Source: Athripsodes cinereus
Taxonomy: Eukaryota > Arthropoda > Insecta > Trichoptera > Leptoceridae
Reading direction: 5' to 3'
DNA: 64,000 nt
NCBI GenBank assembly: GCA_947579605.1
Contig: OX388311.1
Location: 31,312,951-31,376,950, forward strand
Positions 12,531 to 23,114 of this stretch are shown piece by piece. The notes under the pieces are model-generated. The model was not told the DNA's origin. It was given only the letters and a program-made list of their open reading frames with translations, and searched no databases. The first letter of the stretch is position 1. Each line of letters opens with the position of its first letter. The translations under genes were made by a program, and so were the position numbers.

Positions 12531-12825
12531 TATTGGTAAAATTTGATTTCAATCAAAATCCCAATTAAAAGCAATTGTTGAGGTTGTTATATGTTGGATA
12601 AGCCATGGTTATAACAATATTTGTACTGTAATTTGGTCAATATATGTGACTGATATTCTAATGTGATACATGTAAATGATTTTCAGTGTTTGTATAGATA
12701 AGTTTTGTTCCATAAAATTATAACGAAGTAATAATATTCTAACATTCTATATAGTCGTGTTATTGTAAAAGTGCGTCACGTTGAATATACCTAACAATGA
12801 CGTCACGCAATGTAGGACTCTGATC

Positions 12826-12967
12826 GAAATCTCGACAGATTGAAATATCGACAATTTGTAATGTCGACAATTGTAATATCGACAATTTTAAAAATCTGCA
12901 AATTAAAATCTAGACAGATTGAAATCTCGACAGTCTGAAATATCGACACTTTGCAATCCCGACAAAA
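12826..12967 (+). repeat. Array of about nine 15-17 bp TCGACA-type repeats in the gypsy leader
   Basis: Consecutive degenerate units of the form GAAAT(A/C)TCGACA(A/G)ATT, for example GAAATCTCGACAGATT and GTAATATCGACAATTTT. The array sits between the 5' LTR and gag, so it is in the genomic RNA leader. In Drosophila gypsy a cluster of short repeats in the equivalent region binds Su(Hw) and acts as an insulator. The unit here is different, so any shared role is a guess. Confidence 0.85.
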
Positions 12968-13125
12968 ATTTTTTTCCTTTCAAATTTAAGAATCAACAGT
13001 ATTTCCTTTTTAATCTTTTCTCTGACAAATATTTTTAACCCTTTCATTGTCAAAAAAAAAACTTTTTTAACCTGTTCACCGCTGATTTTTTTTATCTTTC
13101 GGCATTGTATAAATTCAGATTCATA

Positions 13126-14211
13126 ATGGCGTCATCACCGTTGGGAATGATTGAAGACATTGATAACTTAAAATGTCACGAGTTAAGAGCTGCCTTAAAA
13201 GTTCGTGGGTGTGGAACGGCACGTACGCTCGTAGAATTGAGACGAAAGGCACGCGTCTATAATGAACAACATGTAGCGGAATCTGAAACTTTTGCCATGC
13301 CCGCGCCGGTTCGTTCGGTGGTTCCTGTTCCTTCAGTGTCTACATCCAGTTCTGCGTCTGTTAGGCCCATATCCCCATCGTGGAGTCCACAACCAGCAGA
13401 ATTGGAACGTTCAATTAGGAATGCAACGGAAGCACCCAATCAGAGTACTCAATATGTCATTCACCAAGTTAAGCAAACTGATTTTGACACTCTCAAATTA
13501 AAATTTGATGGAAAGGGCTCCGTACGCACATTTTTGACGCGTTTCGAAGAAGTTTTAGCGGCAAGGCGAATACCGGCAGAGCACATCGTGCCAGGCTTCA
13601 CAGAAGTCCTAGAAGGAATTGCATTGCTGTGGTACCGCACCTTACCCAAGGAGAACCTTACTTGGAAGCAATTGAAACAACAATTACTGTTACAATTCGA
13701 AAGTTCAAACGCCCAATTCCTGCAACGTAGACAAGTAATGGGAATGACCCAGCGTGGTTTAGAGTCGGTAGCCGAGTTCATCATAAGGTTAAAACACCAA
13801 AATCAATCTTTAGACGCACCTCTTCCTGAAAACGAATTATTGGAAGTAGCTAAGCATGGGATTAGCAAAGATTATATTGGTGTATTGGTGGCAGGAGACT
13901 TGCATTCGTTGGCAGAGTTGGCTAACAGAGCCAAGTTACTAGAAACCTATACAGCTGATAAAGTTGTCCCTCTAAGAAAAAGAAGACCCCCTCCTCCTTC
14001 TTATAGACCACACATAGCCGAATTAAGAACTAAACCAGAGACCCGACACATTATTTGTTTTAAGTGCAATAAACCGGGACATATTCGTTCACAATGCCAG
14101 GAATATACAAGAGTTGTACAACCCGAGATTCAGCCAAGTTTACCAGATTTTTCTCGACCTCCTCCGACTACGAAGAAATATAATACCTCTAAAGGTGTGC
14201 GAAAAAACTAA
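13126..14211 (+). CDS. gag: Gag capsid-nucleocapsid protein of the gypsy element
   Basis: 361 aa from the first ATG of the frame (MASSPLGMIEDID). The frame is open upstream, but only with a TTG. The N-terminal 45 residues resemble a SAP-like helix pair (CHELRAALKVRGCGTARTL). Residues of about 120-270 form a retrotransposon gag domain (FDGKGSVRTFLTRFEEV, ALLWYRTLP, QRRQVMGMTQRGLESVAEF). A CCHC zinc knuckle CFKCNKPGHIRSQC is at residues 311-324, for RNA packaging. The stop directly follows a slippery heptamer, so a fraction of ribosomes should read on into pol. No internal stop or frameshift, so it may be functional. Confidence 0.93.
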   Translation: MASSPLGMIEDIDNLKCHELRAALKVRGCGTARTLVELRRKARVYNEQHVAESETFAMPAPVRSVVPVPSVSTSSSASVRPISPSWSPQPAELERSIRNATEAPNQSTQYVIHQVKQTDFDTLKLKFDGKGSVRTFLTRFEEVLAARRIPAEHIVPGFTEVLEGIALLWYRTLPKENLTWKQLKQQLLLQFESSNAQFLQRRQVMGMTQRGLESVAEFIIRLKHQNQSLDAPLPENELLEVAKHGISKDYIGVLVAGDLHSLAELANRAKLLETYTADKVVPLRKRRPPPPSYRPHIAELRTKPETRHIICFKCNKPGHIRSQCQEYTRVVQPEIQPSLPDFSRPPPTTKKYNTSKGVRKN

Positions 14212-17200
14212 TCTCGCCACCCAGAGTCGGCCGGACTGTGGAGAGTTCTCACAGATCGGAGTGGGAAAGATGGCTTCGACAAGTGGAACATTTTTACCAA
14301 ACTCAACCTTTATCGACCATCAATAGTTCCGTTGGATCTTGTGGTAGACCTTTTCTAACTTTTCAGGTAGATTCATTTACTTATTCTGGATTATTGGATA
14401 GTGGAGCGGCCATAAGCTGTTTAGGTGGAAAGTTATATGAGTCCTTCGTTAAAATTGGATACCCTTTAAATTCCTCTGATGTTACTGTTACCACTGCGGA
14501 TAATTCATCACACAGATCTGCTGGTTTCCTTGAACTACCCGTCACCGTGAATAATGATTCGAAGATCATACGTTTCTATATTATACCTGAATTATCACCT
14601 AAATTTGTACTTGGAATTGATTTTTGGCGGGCATTTCATATCTGTCCCTCCCTGGTTCCACCAGAAGATAAGTTAAATATTTCAAGAGAAATAGATGTTT
14701 GGGAAGTCAACAAGCTTATCTCTGCTGACCACCTAGATCAAAATCGTTCGTCGAGATTGAACAAGGTGATCGACAAATTCAAATCAATATCTTATGAAAC
14801 ACAAGGCCTTGGACTTACACATCTAGTTAAACACCATATTGCTACGGAAGGACCTCCCATTAAACAACGTTCATACCCCGTTTCTCCTGCTCGTCAAGAA
14901 TTATTGAACCAAGCCTTAGACGAAATGTTGCAATTAGGAGTAGTAGAAAAGACCACATCACCATGGGCTAATCCGGTTATTCTGGTTCCCAAAAAAGACG
15001 GTACGCCACGATTTTGTTTGGATTCTCGTAAATTGAATGCTGTTACCAAGACCGATAGTTACCCTCTTCCTCACATACACCAAATTTTGGATGGACTTCG
15101 AAATGCCAGGTTTATTTCTTCGGTGGATCTATCGAAAGCCTTTTGGCAGGTAGAACTGGACGAAGAATCCAAGCCCAAGACAGCTTTTTGGATAAGGAAC
15201 CGAGGAGTATTTTGCTTTAACCGCTTAAGTTTTGGACTTAAAAATGCCCCTACTGAATTGCAAAGGATAATGGAACAGCTGTTTCCGGCACAATATTCCG
15301 ATAAAATCTTCGTATATATGGACGATCTAGTGGTGGTTTCCGAAGATTTTGAAGAGCACTTGTCTCTTTTGGAACACATCTATGAAAAACTGAAATTTGC
15401 AAACTTAACAATCAATTTAGGAAAGAGCGAATTTTGCAAAGAGCGATTGAAATATCTAGGATTCCTAGTAGATCATCAAGGATTACACACTGATCCCCTC
15501 AAGGTTGAAGCAATTGCAAATTTCCCACAACCTCGCACCCCCAAACAGGTCAAGCAATTTTTAGGCGTTTGTAGTTACTACCGAAGATTTGTAAAAAATT
15601 TCTCATCATTATCAGCTCCGCTTAGCAAACTCACGAGTACCAAGAAAGGAGTACCCTTTATTTGGACTGCCGAATGTGACCGATCCTATAGAGAATTAAA
15701 ATTATCCTTACAGAATACACCTGTACTACATTGCCCTGATTTTAGTAGAAGATTCATCATAGAATCTGATGCCAGTGCTTATGCCATCGGAGCAGTACTT
15801 TCTCAAACCTTTGACGATGGAGAACACCCCGTCGCTTATTTCAGTAGAACCTTAAACAAGGCCGAAAGAAATTATTCGACGACTGAAAGAGAATTGTTAG
15901 CAGCTCAAGATTCCATTTACCATTTCCGACCGTATGTAGAAGGCGTGGAATTCCTCTTACGTACAGACCATAGTTCGCTGAAATGGTTGTCAACATTAGA
16001 AAACCCATCAGGACGCTTGGCGCGAATGGCGACAAGATTGACTCAATTTAACTTCAACATAGAACACCGTAAAGGTAAACAGCACGTGGTTCCCGATGCT
16101 TTGTCTAGGATAACAGATATACCTGTGGATGTTATTGGTTCAGAGATTCGAGACCCATGGTACCTAAAGATTTTCGAAGGTTGTCAGACTGACCCGACGC
16201 GCCACCTGGGATATCAAGTTATTGAAGGAAAATTGTATCGTCATGTTTCAGAAGACCTGGCCTTACGTCAGAACTTGACTTGGAAGCTCGTAATTCCCCA
16301 GGAAGATCGAGACTCTGTTCTTCGCACGAATCATTCGTCGGATTCTGCTGGTCATCTAGGCTTATTTAAAACTTATCATAGAATCAAGACTCATTATTTT
16401 TGGCCCGGTCTGTATAAAGATGTGAAAAGATTTGTGTCCAGCTGTTCAACTTGTAAGGCTTACAAATTACACACACAACCTCCCAATGGTTTGATGACCA
16501 CCCCCAAGAACGTTATACGTCCCTTGCAATCCATAAGCATCGATTTAATTGGACCTTTCCCTTTGAGTTACCGGAGACACCAATACATTTTGAGTTGCGT
16601 CGACATTTTTACCAAATACGTTTGGATTTTCCCCGTGAAGAGTCCCACTTCCAAGAACATCATTCGACTTCTGGAATTAAACATATTTTTGCCCTTTGGT
16701 ATACCTCGTACGATAATTGCAGACAACGGAAAGCAATTCGTTTCCAAAGAGTTTAAGGCCTTCTTAGACAAATATGGAGTTCCTGACATATTTTATAATA
16801 CCTTTTACACCCCACAGAATAATCCCGTAGAGCGTTACAATCAAGTGATAAATACCACGCTAGCAATTCGAGTAGGAGAAGACCAAAGAACGTGGTGTGA
16901 ACAACTGCCTCTGGTTCAAGCTGCTATTAACAACTCGGTAAGTCTTGTGACGGGATTTACACCATTTTTTCTACTTCACGGATTTGAGCAAATTGTTCAC
17001 GGATCACTTCATCGTTTCTCGGAAACAACCATTCCTGTGGAAAACCAAGTTCCTGCGCAACAAGAGCATGCGCATAAGTTAGCGGAATTGGCTATGGTAT
17101 ATGATCAAGTGTCTGCGTCCTTACTCCAGGCCTTTAAGGTAAACGCTCAACGCTATAACTTGCGAAGGAAGGAAGTAATTTATCAACCCGGAGACTTGGT

Positions 17201-17396
17201 TTGGAGGAGAAGTTTCGTTCAGAGCAATGCTGCTAAATATTTTTCTGCCAAATTAGCTCCTCGTTTCATGTTACGACGTGTCAAGAAACGAATTTCTAAA
17301 ACTGTTTACGAACTGGAAACCCCAGAAGGAAAGTACGAAGGCCGATATCATATAAAAGATATCTTAAAGTTGGACACTCCAGTTACCAATCAGTAG
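14193..17396 (+). CDS. pol: Pol polyprotein of the gypsy element (PR-RT-RNaseH-IN)
   Basis: Open frame, -1 relative to gag. It has no ATG near its start (first usable codon GTG at 14238), consistent with translation by frameshift. Numbering from 14238: protease DSGA at 54-57; reverse transcriptase about 205-375 with YMDD at 360-363; RNase H starting near DASAYAIGA (D511) with a TERELLA block; integrase with an H-H-C-C zinc-binding region (AGHLG ... CSTCK) and catalytic D769, D829 and E865 (D-X35-E). A C-terminal segment with PGDLVWRR and HIKDILKL follows. All key residues are present without stops, so it is potentially active. There is no chromodomain. Confidence 0.95.
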   Translation, partial: RCAKKLISPPRVGRTVESSHRSEWERWLRQVEHFYQTQPLSTINSSVGSCGRPFLTFQVDSFTYSGLLDSGAAISCLGGKLYESFVKIGYPLNSSDVTVTTADNSSHRSAGFLELPVTVNNDSKIIRFYIIPELSPKFVLGIDFWRAFHICPSLVPPEDKLNISREIDVWEVNKLISADHLDQNRSSRLNKVIDKFKSISYETQGLGLTHLVKHHIATEGPPIKQRSYPVSPARQELLNQALDEMLQLGVVEKTTSPWANPVILVPKKDGTPRFCLDSRKLNAVTKTDSYPLPHIHQILDGLRNARFISSVDLSKAFWQVELDEESKPKTAFWIRNRGVFCFNRLSFGLKNAPTELQRIMEQLFPAQYSDKIFVYMDDLVVVSEDFEEHLSLLEHIYEKLKFANLTINLGKSEFCKERLKYLGFLVDHQGLHTDPLKVEAIANFPQPRTPKQVKQFLGVCSYYRRFVKNFSSLSAPLSKLTSTKKGVPFIWTAECDRSYRELKLSLQNTPVLHCPDFSRRFIIESDASAYAIGAVLSQTFDDGEHPVAYFSRTLNKAERNYSTTERELLAAQDSIYHFRPYVEGVEFLLRTDHSSLKWLSTLENPSGRLARMATRLTQFNFNIEHRKGKQHVVPDALSRITDIPVDVIGSEIRDPWYLKIFEGCQTDPTRHLGYQVIEGKLYRHVSEDLALRQNLTWKLVIPQEDRDSVLRTNHSSDSAGHLGLFKTYHRIKTHYFWPGLYKDVKRFVSSCSTCKAYKLHTQPPNGLMTTPKNVIRPLQSISIDLIGPFPLSYRRHQYILSCVDIFTKYVWIFPVKSPTSKNIIRLLELNIFLPFGIPRTIIADNGKQFVSKEFKAFLDKYGVPDIFYNTFYTPQNNPVERYNQVINTTLAIRVGEDQRTWCEQLPLVQAAINNSVSLVTGFTPFFLLHGFEQIVHGSLHRFSETTIPVENQVPAQQEHAHKLAELAMVYDQVSASLLQAFKVNAQRYNLRRKEVIYQPGDLVWRRSFVQSNAAKYFSAKLAPRFMLRRVKKRISKTVYELETPEGKYEGRYHIKDILKLDTPVTNQ
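14202..14208 (+). promoter_or_regulatory. -1 ribosomal frameshift site A_AAA_AAC
   Basis: In the gag frame the codons are CGA AAA AAC TAA, giving the canonical X_XXY_YYZ heptamer immediately before the gag stop. The pol frame is in -1 and opens at 14193, so both frames overlap exactly here. A possible stem (CTGT/ACAG plus GAG/CTC) lies at 14236-14254. That is farther downstream than the usual 5-9 nt, so the stimulatory structure is unproven. Confidence 0.85.
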
Positions 17397-19484
17397 TCTC
17401 TCTTGTCCTTGCCATATTTTATTTCCTATATGTTTTTTCCATGTCCGAGAAATACAATTTTGTAATTCTTCTAACTACCTGAGTAAAAAAAAAAAAACTT
17501 TCCTATACTTTTGTGAGTGTTGATTTCTGCCAGGCTCAGATTTCAATTCCCCCGATTTGTATGGAAGCAAAATAATTTCATATTACTTTTTTTCTTTTTA
17601 AAAAATCCTGATGTTGAAACCCTTTAATTGAACAATTAATTTAAGCAAATTTTGTATTGTAATTAAATACTTTGTAATGTACTCTAGCTGTGAGGTACTG
17701 ATTAACCACCTTAAGTGTTAGTGTTAAGAGTGTAAAAGTGAATAACGAGATACCTAAATCAAGTTTACAGCAAGAATTTAAATAATGTCACCAAGTATCT
17801 CGCAAGGCCTGTTTTTGAAAATAATAATAAAAGTGCCAGTTCCTCACAAGCTCGATTGTCATAATGTCAAACAAAATAGAAATGTTGTATATTATGTATA
17901 AATAAATTACTGTTAAATGCTGGATATTGTCGTGAAAGGTTGAGCAACTTATGTAAAAGTTTTTCTACTGACCCAAATGAAAAACTTTCGCCTTGGTCTT
18001 TTAACATCTGTTCGACTTGTCATGACTGTGTTTGGTCTGAATAGTGTTCAGAAGTAAAATGTTATCTTCCATCAAGCTTTTCTGAGATAATTACTTTACC
18101 CTTTGAATGACTTGTATACTGATCATTTTTTACTAACCTTAACATCCATAATGATTTCTTATTGTACCAAAATTTTGTTCAATTGAAGAGGTATAACTTT
18201 TTGCTGCATTTAGATTTTTTTATTATTACACCATGTAAAAGCATTAAACATATGCTAATTATTCATGAAAGTATTAGTTTCTTATATGTACTTATGTTAA
18301 CAGAGCTTTGCCTTGTTTTAAATTTAAGAATTGCCCACTGCATTAGTATACTTATTGCACGGTTAAAAAATTATATTATTGTTGTTGTCCATTATCACAC
18401 ACACACACACACACACACGCGCGCGCAAACACAAGCAAACACAAACACACATGCACACAAAACACACATGCACACAAAACACACATGCACACAAAACACA
18501 CATGCACACACACATATGTTGTAATAATTGTAATAATGCCTAACTCCATGCGAGTTTTGAGCCAGTGTTTTACAAGTTTTAAAGAAATAATGATAGAACT
18601 ACTCATAACTTGAGGTTCGTAGGTGGAGAAGTTCTGAATATTGTCTAGAAATTGTAAAAGGATTGGAGGAGATGTAATTGTTATTTTTAAGTTTTGTGAG
18701 AGGTCGACCACGTTGTAATGTTGTTAAGTAACGGTGGCCGACAAAATATGTTGTAATTGTTGCATTAGACTGCAAGACTGGAACGTCTTAATATTGTCGT
18801 TAAAGCAATACAAGAACCTGTGTAGATAGGTTGAAATGTGGTGTAGTAGCCAGAATATACTTCGACATTGTGTCTAAGTACGGGAATTGAATGGTTCTAC
18901 TGGAAAATGTTAAGTTGATTGAGCAATTAATAGTGGATGATTTCAGGAAGAGTAGTTAAGTAGTAGAAGCCATACTCCCAATCTTGATGAAATTGAGTAC
19001 CTTGTAGTAGTACTTTTGTCCTTGTGACGCGGTAGAGTGAGGGCGCTCAACTTAATTGAACTACCCGAGCATTCGAAACAATAGTGGCTTAAGCCAGGTG
19101 ATGTTAAGTAGGAGCCATTTAATGAGTGACTATGTCACAACCCCTTTGAAGAAGTGGGTGATAGTTGTAAGAAGTTGTGGAGATGTTGTTTATGTTTTGT
19201 GTATCTGATTTGTCCGTGGTTACCATATTACCTAACAGATGTATCTTAATGTACTGATGTCATAGGGTGAACAATTTATTATCTTAGTTATTTACCAAAA
19301 TGGTATGTTCGTTTTGAATTAAGTCAATAGTAGTCATAAACTAGCAAGATTTCTTTAACTTATCATGTAAATGCTTCGCTGGATTGGAGTCAAGCTGAGT
19401 CATAACCATTTTCCTTAGGTACCCCTTCTGATTTACTTGTCCTGTGCCCATCGTTGCGCTCGTCGCGCAAGCGACTCGCTCCCT
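17397..19484 (+). other. Long non-coding 3' region of the gypsy element
   Basis: About 2.1 kb between the pol stop and the polypurine tract. The only longer frames (18162-18524 plus, 18376-18711 minus) cross a CA-rich minisatellite, and none has a signal peptide, fusion peptide or glycoprotein features. So this is not an env gene. It may be a degraded env, captured sequence or untranslated RNA. Confidence 0.7.
18397..18516. repeat. (CA)n microsatellite and 17-bp minisatellite inside the gypsy element
   Basis: A pure CA run (18397-18418) passes through GCGCGC into four near-identical units of ACACACATGCACACAAA. Confidence 0.9.
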
Positions 19485-19497
19485 AGGGAGAGGGTAG
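19485..19497 (+). other. Polypurine tract
   Basis: AGGGAGAGGGTAG abuts the TG of the 3' LTR, where plus-strand DNA synthesis would be primed. Confidence 0.8.
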
Positions 19498-21054
19498 TGT
19501 CGTGTAGCGACGTAGAGATGATAAAACTAATTAACTTGACGGGAGAATTTTGTACTATCTTTCGTTTCTATACTTGGTCATTTGAAATAATAATAATAAT
19601 TTTGGCCGTTCCGAAATTCCCCATCAAATCACGGGACCAAATGTCCTTGCGACGCGACTCGTATGTTTCTGTCGCTGTGTTCTGATTGGACGATGCAAAG
19701 ATCATACGATTTTGTCCTGGTAAAATAACGGTTGAGAAAGATGCGATTCGGCCACGAGGGCTTGCTATTCGCGCGTTCATTCGTCAGTTGCATTCTGAGA
19801 GTCGCGAAATAAACATTCTTCGCTGGCCTCGCCAGGGCTCTCAGCCCTTTTGGGCTGAGTACTTCAAATGGACTCTCATAAATAATATTCCTTAGTGTAC
19901 TTCATATAATTAATATAATCATAATAGTATTTGTTCCATAGTTCATTCAGTTGTTTTGTAAAAAAGTGAACATGTCGTGAAATGTATACTCACCAACGAA
20001 TGTCAGTACGTGATGATAGCATAAAACCGTTACAATGACGCTATAAACGCATCGCCATTTTGAGAGCAGTTCGTTTTCCAATCTGAAGCAGAAAGCATCT
20101 CCCGAGGACCGCGTGTTTTTATTTCTTTACGCGCCTCTGGTGTAACAAAGTTAAAGTCTAGAAAGTTTTGTTTAAAGTCCCTGTAATGGATTTAAACTCT
20201 CCGAAACCATAAATGAAATTCTGAATAGTATTTTGGTGAATCGCCGTTAACATATCTCTTAAAGTCTCATTCAGTTATTAATAATCAAGCCGGTGTTATA
20301 TGCAATAAGAGTTCGTGGACCAGTGTTATTCTAATGTAAAATTATCTAGTTTACAACGCTTTAAACCCGACTGAAAGGCATAACCGTTGTCGTAAGAACC
20401 TTACGAACTGTAAAGACGTCCTGAGCATTTGTCATCTCGCCTCCATTCTGTGCGTGAACTATTAGTAGAAACCTTCTACTGGAAGACCCCAGATCTTCGG
20501 AGCCTTCGCCACCGTCGCTTAAAGGTTTCGTCCCTAGGCTTTGTGGTGGAAAGACTCCGAAATTCACCTCAAGGAGTGGATATTTCTCAGCCGATTCCAA
20601 AAACCAGTAAGATCTTTCCTTTACTCAACAGTGTTCCCCGCCTCGAAAATAGATTCAAATTACAATTCTTACTATTTTGATATTCATAATACTGTAATAC
20701 TTGTAAGTCATTGAGTATGCTTGTTGTGTGAAAGAGTATCATTTGGATAATATTACTTACCATATATATTGATAATCTCTCATTGTTCGTTCTGCTTATG
20801 TGATCTGAATAAATCCAACATATTATATACCTAACAATTTGTTTTTCCTTCCGCCCTAGTGTGAACTTACCCCTGGATAAACTTGCCAAAGGCTCAATTG
20901 TGAGCAATAAGATTTAAAGTAAATTAGTAACAGCCGAGTAAGTATTTTGTAACTTCCTTTTTATTTTTATATATTCCAATCACGCTGCTATGTAACCTAG
21001 CCTCGGGGTGGCCGTTTTCTCCTCCCGGGTGTCGGGGAATGTAGGGGCGTGATA
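19498..21054 (+). repeat. 3' LTR of the gypsy element
   Basis: 1557 bp, identical to the 5' LTR apart from one base and a 3-bp deletion. It is followed directly by the satellite-like array. Confidence 0.95.
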
Positions 21055-21340
21055 CCTGTCAAAAATTTCAAAGAAAGATCAAATGTTGATAGACCTGTCA
21101 AAAATTCATAAAATCGTCGGTTTCAAATCTAATGAATTTTTGACAGGTCTTTCGTGAAATGATAAGATCCAGTGAAAATGTTCATATAATCATCATTTCA
21201 TGAAAAGCCTGTCAAAAATATCAAATTTCGATCATATCATGGTAGACCTGTCAAATATTCTTGTAATCATCAGTTTTTGTTTAACCTAGCAAAATCTCCA
21301 TAATTTCAGCAAATCATTTTAGACCTGTCAAAATTTCAAA

Positions 21341-21372
<32 letters not shown>

Positions 21373-23114
21373 AGCTTTATTGGCATCAATATTTATGTGT
21401 ACATGTTTTGTTCCAATAAACTACCAAAAGGCGGGCTTATCGCATATGCGATTTCTTCCAGCCAACCCAAATTAAATTACAAAAGTTAAATTGCAAAGCC
21501 AAATTACATCTTTTTTATGAAATATCTGTTGAAAATTCATGTTATCGGCAGTTTATGAAGATGCTGTCCAAAATCTCTAATTTCGATCATAAACCTGTCA
21601 AATATTGAAATATGTGAATCGCATGAAAGCGATCATCGGTTTTTGATGATCTTGACAAAATAGTCTTTCTTTCGGCAGAGCATGATTTCATTAAAGATCT
21701 GCTATAAATTCAAGTTATTGACAGTTAATTAAGAAGTTGTCAAAAATCTCTTATTTCGATCATTTCATGATAAATCTGTCAAATATTTCATGCGATTATC
21801 GGTTTTTGTGAATCCTGACACAATAATCATTCTATCGGAAAATCATGATAGACCTGTCAAAAATTCATGAAATCGTCGGTTTCAAATCTAATGAATTTTT
21901 GACAGGTCCTTTGTGAAATGATAAGATCCAGTGAAAATGTTCATATAATCATCATTTCATGAAAAGCCTGTCAAAAATATCAAATTTCGATCATATCATG
22001 GTAGACCTGTCAAATATTCTTGCAATCATCAGTTTTTGTTTAACTTTGCAAAAACTCCATAATTTCAGCAAATCATTTTAGACCTGTCAAAATTGCAAAT
22101 TACATATTTTTTATGAAATATCTGTTGAAAATTCATGTTATCGGCAGTTTATGAAGATGCTGTAAAAAACTCTAAATTCGATCAAATCATGAAAGTATTT
22201 ATGAAGTTTATGAAGCACCTGTCAAAAATTTCAAAGAAAGATCAAATGTTGATACACCTGTAAAAAATTCATAAAATCGTCGGTTTCAAATCTAATGAAT
22301 TTTTGACAGGTCTTTCGTGAAATGATAAGATCCAGTGAAAATGTTCATATAATCATCATTTCATGAAAAGCCTGTCAAAAATATCAAATTTCGATCATAT
22401 CATGGTAGACCTGTCAAATATTCTTGTAATCATCAGTTTTCGTTTAACCTAGCAAAATCTCCATAATTTCAGCAAATCATTTTAGAATTGTCAAAATTTC
22501 AAATTACATTTTTTTTATGAAATATCTGTTGAAAATTCATGTAATCGGCAGTTTATGAAGATGCCGTCCAAAATCTTAATTTCGATCATAAACCTGTCAA
22601 ATATTGAAATATGTTATTCGCATGAAAGCGATCATCGGTTTTTGATGATCTTGACAAAATAGTCTTTCTTTCGGCAGAGCATGATTTCATTAAAGATCTG
22701 CTATAAATTCAAGTTATTGACAGTTAATTAAGAAGTTGTCAAAAATCTCTTATTTCGATCATTTCATGATAAATCTGCCAAATATTTCATGCGATTATCA
22801 GTTTTTGTGAATCCTGACACAATAATCATTCTATCGGAAAATCATGATAGACCTGTCAAAAATTCATGAAATCGTCGGTTTCAAATCTAATGAATTTTTG
22901 ACAGGTCCTTTGTGAAATGATAAGATCCAGTGAAAATACTCATATTATCATCATTCAAAAATATCAAATTTGTCAAAAACTTGGCCGGTCAAAAATATCA
23001 AATTTCGATCATATCATGGTAGACCTTGTCAAATATTCTTGCAATCATCAGTTTTTGTTAAACCTTGCAAAAAAAACTCCATAATTTCAGAAATCATTTT
23101 AGACCTGTCAAATT
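21055..23114. repeat. Satellite-like array with a unit of about 1 kb, motif ACCTGTCAAAAAT
   Basis: Highly repetitive DNA built from short modules with (A)CCTGTCAAAAAT or its reverse. A module starting GATAGACCTGTCAAAAATTC (or a close variant) occurs at about 21089, 21848, 22250 and 22849. Spacings are 759 (599 after removing the 160-bp insertion at 21343), 402 and 599. The higher-order unit is therefore about 1001 bp, made of 599- and 402-bp subunits. Each module holds an inverted pair of ATTTTTGACAGGT-type sequences. The array runs into the assembly gap, so its true length is unknown. Confidence 0.88.
21343..21495 (-). mobile_element. Family B-like retroposon inserted in the array
   Basis: An (AAAT)n run, then GCTTTATTGGCATCAATA and ending near CTTCCAGCCAACCCAAATT, with a CGCATATGCG block where family B has its GCGATAAA core. 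It interrupts one array module that is uninterrupted in the other copies. An AAATTA(C) duplication at the borders is compatible with a target-site repeat. Confidence 0.7.

Larger units (their letters stand above)
10949..21054 (+). mobile_element. Ty3/gypsy LTR retrotransposon, structurally near complete
   Basis: A 10.1 kb element bounded by direct LTRs (10949-12508 and 19498-21054). It carries gag, then pol in the -1 frame, then a long non-coding 3' region and a polypurine tract against the 3' LTR. The LTRs differ by one substitution (C at 11449, G at 19998) and one 3-bp indel near 12024, so insertion was recent. Domain order protease, RT, RNase H, integrase is that of Ty3/gypsy (Metaviridae). 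No env-like frame is present. The termini are TG...TA rather than the usual TG...CA, and the two flanks show no target duplication. Clade below Ty3/gypsy is not assigned. Confidence 0.95.

Noticed and set aside
18162..18711. 120- and 111-codon frames as a possible env
   Set aside because: They run through a CA/17-bp minisatellite and lack any signal peptide, cleavage site or glycoprotein feature.
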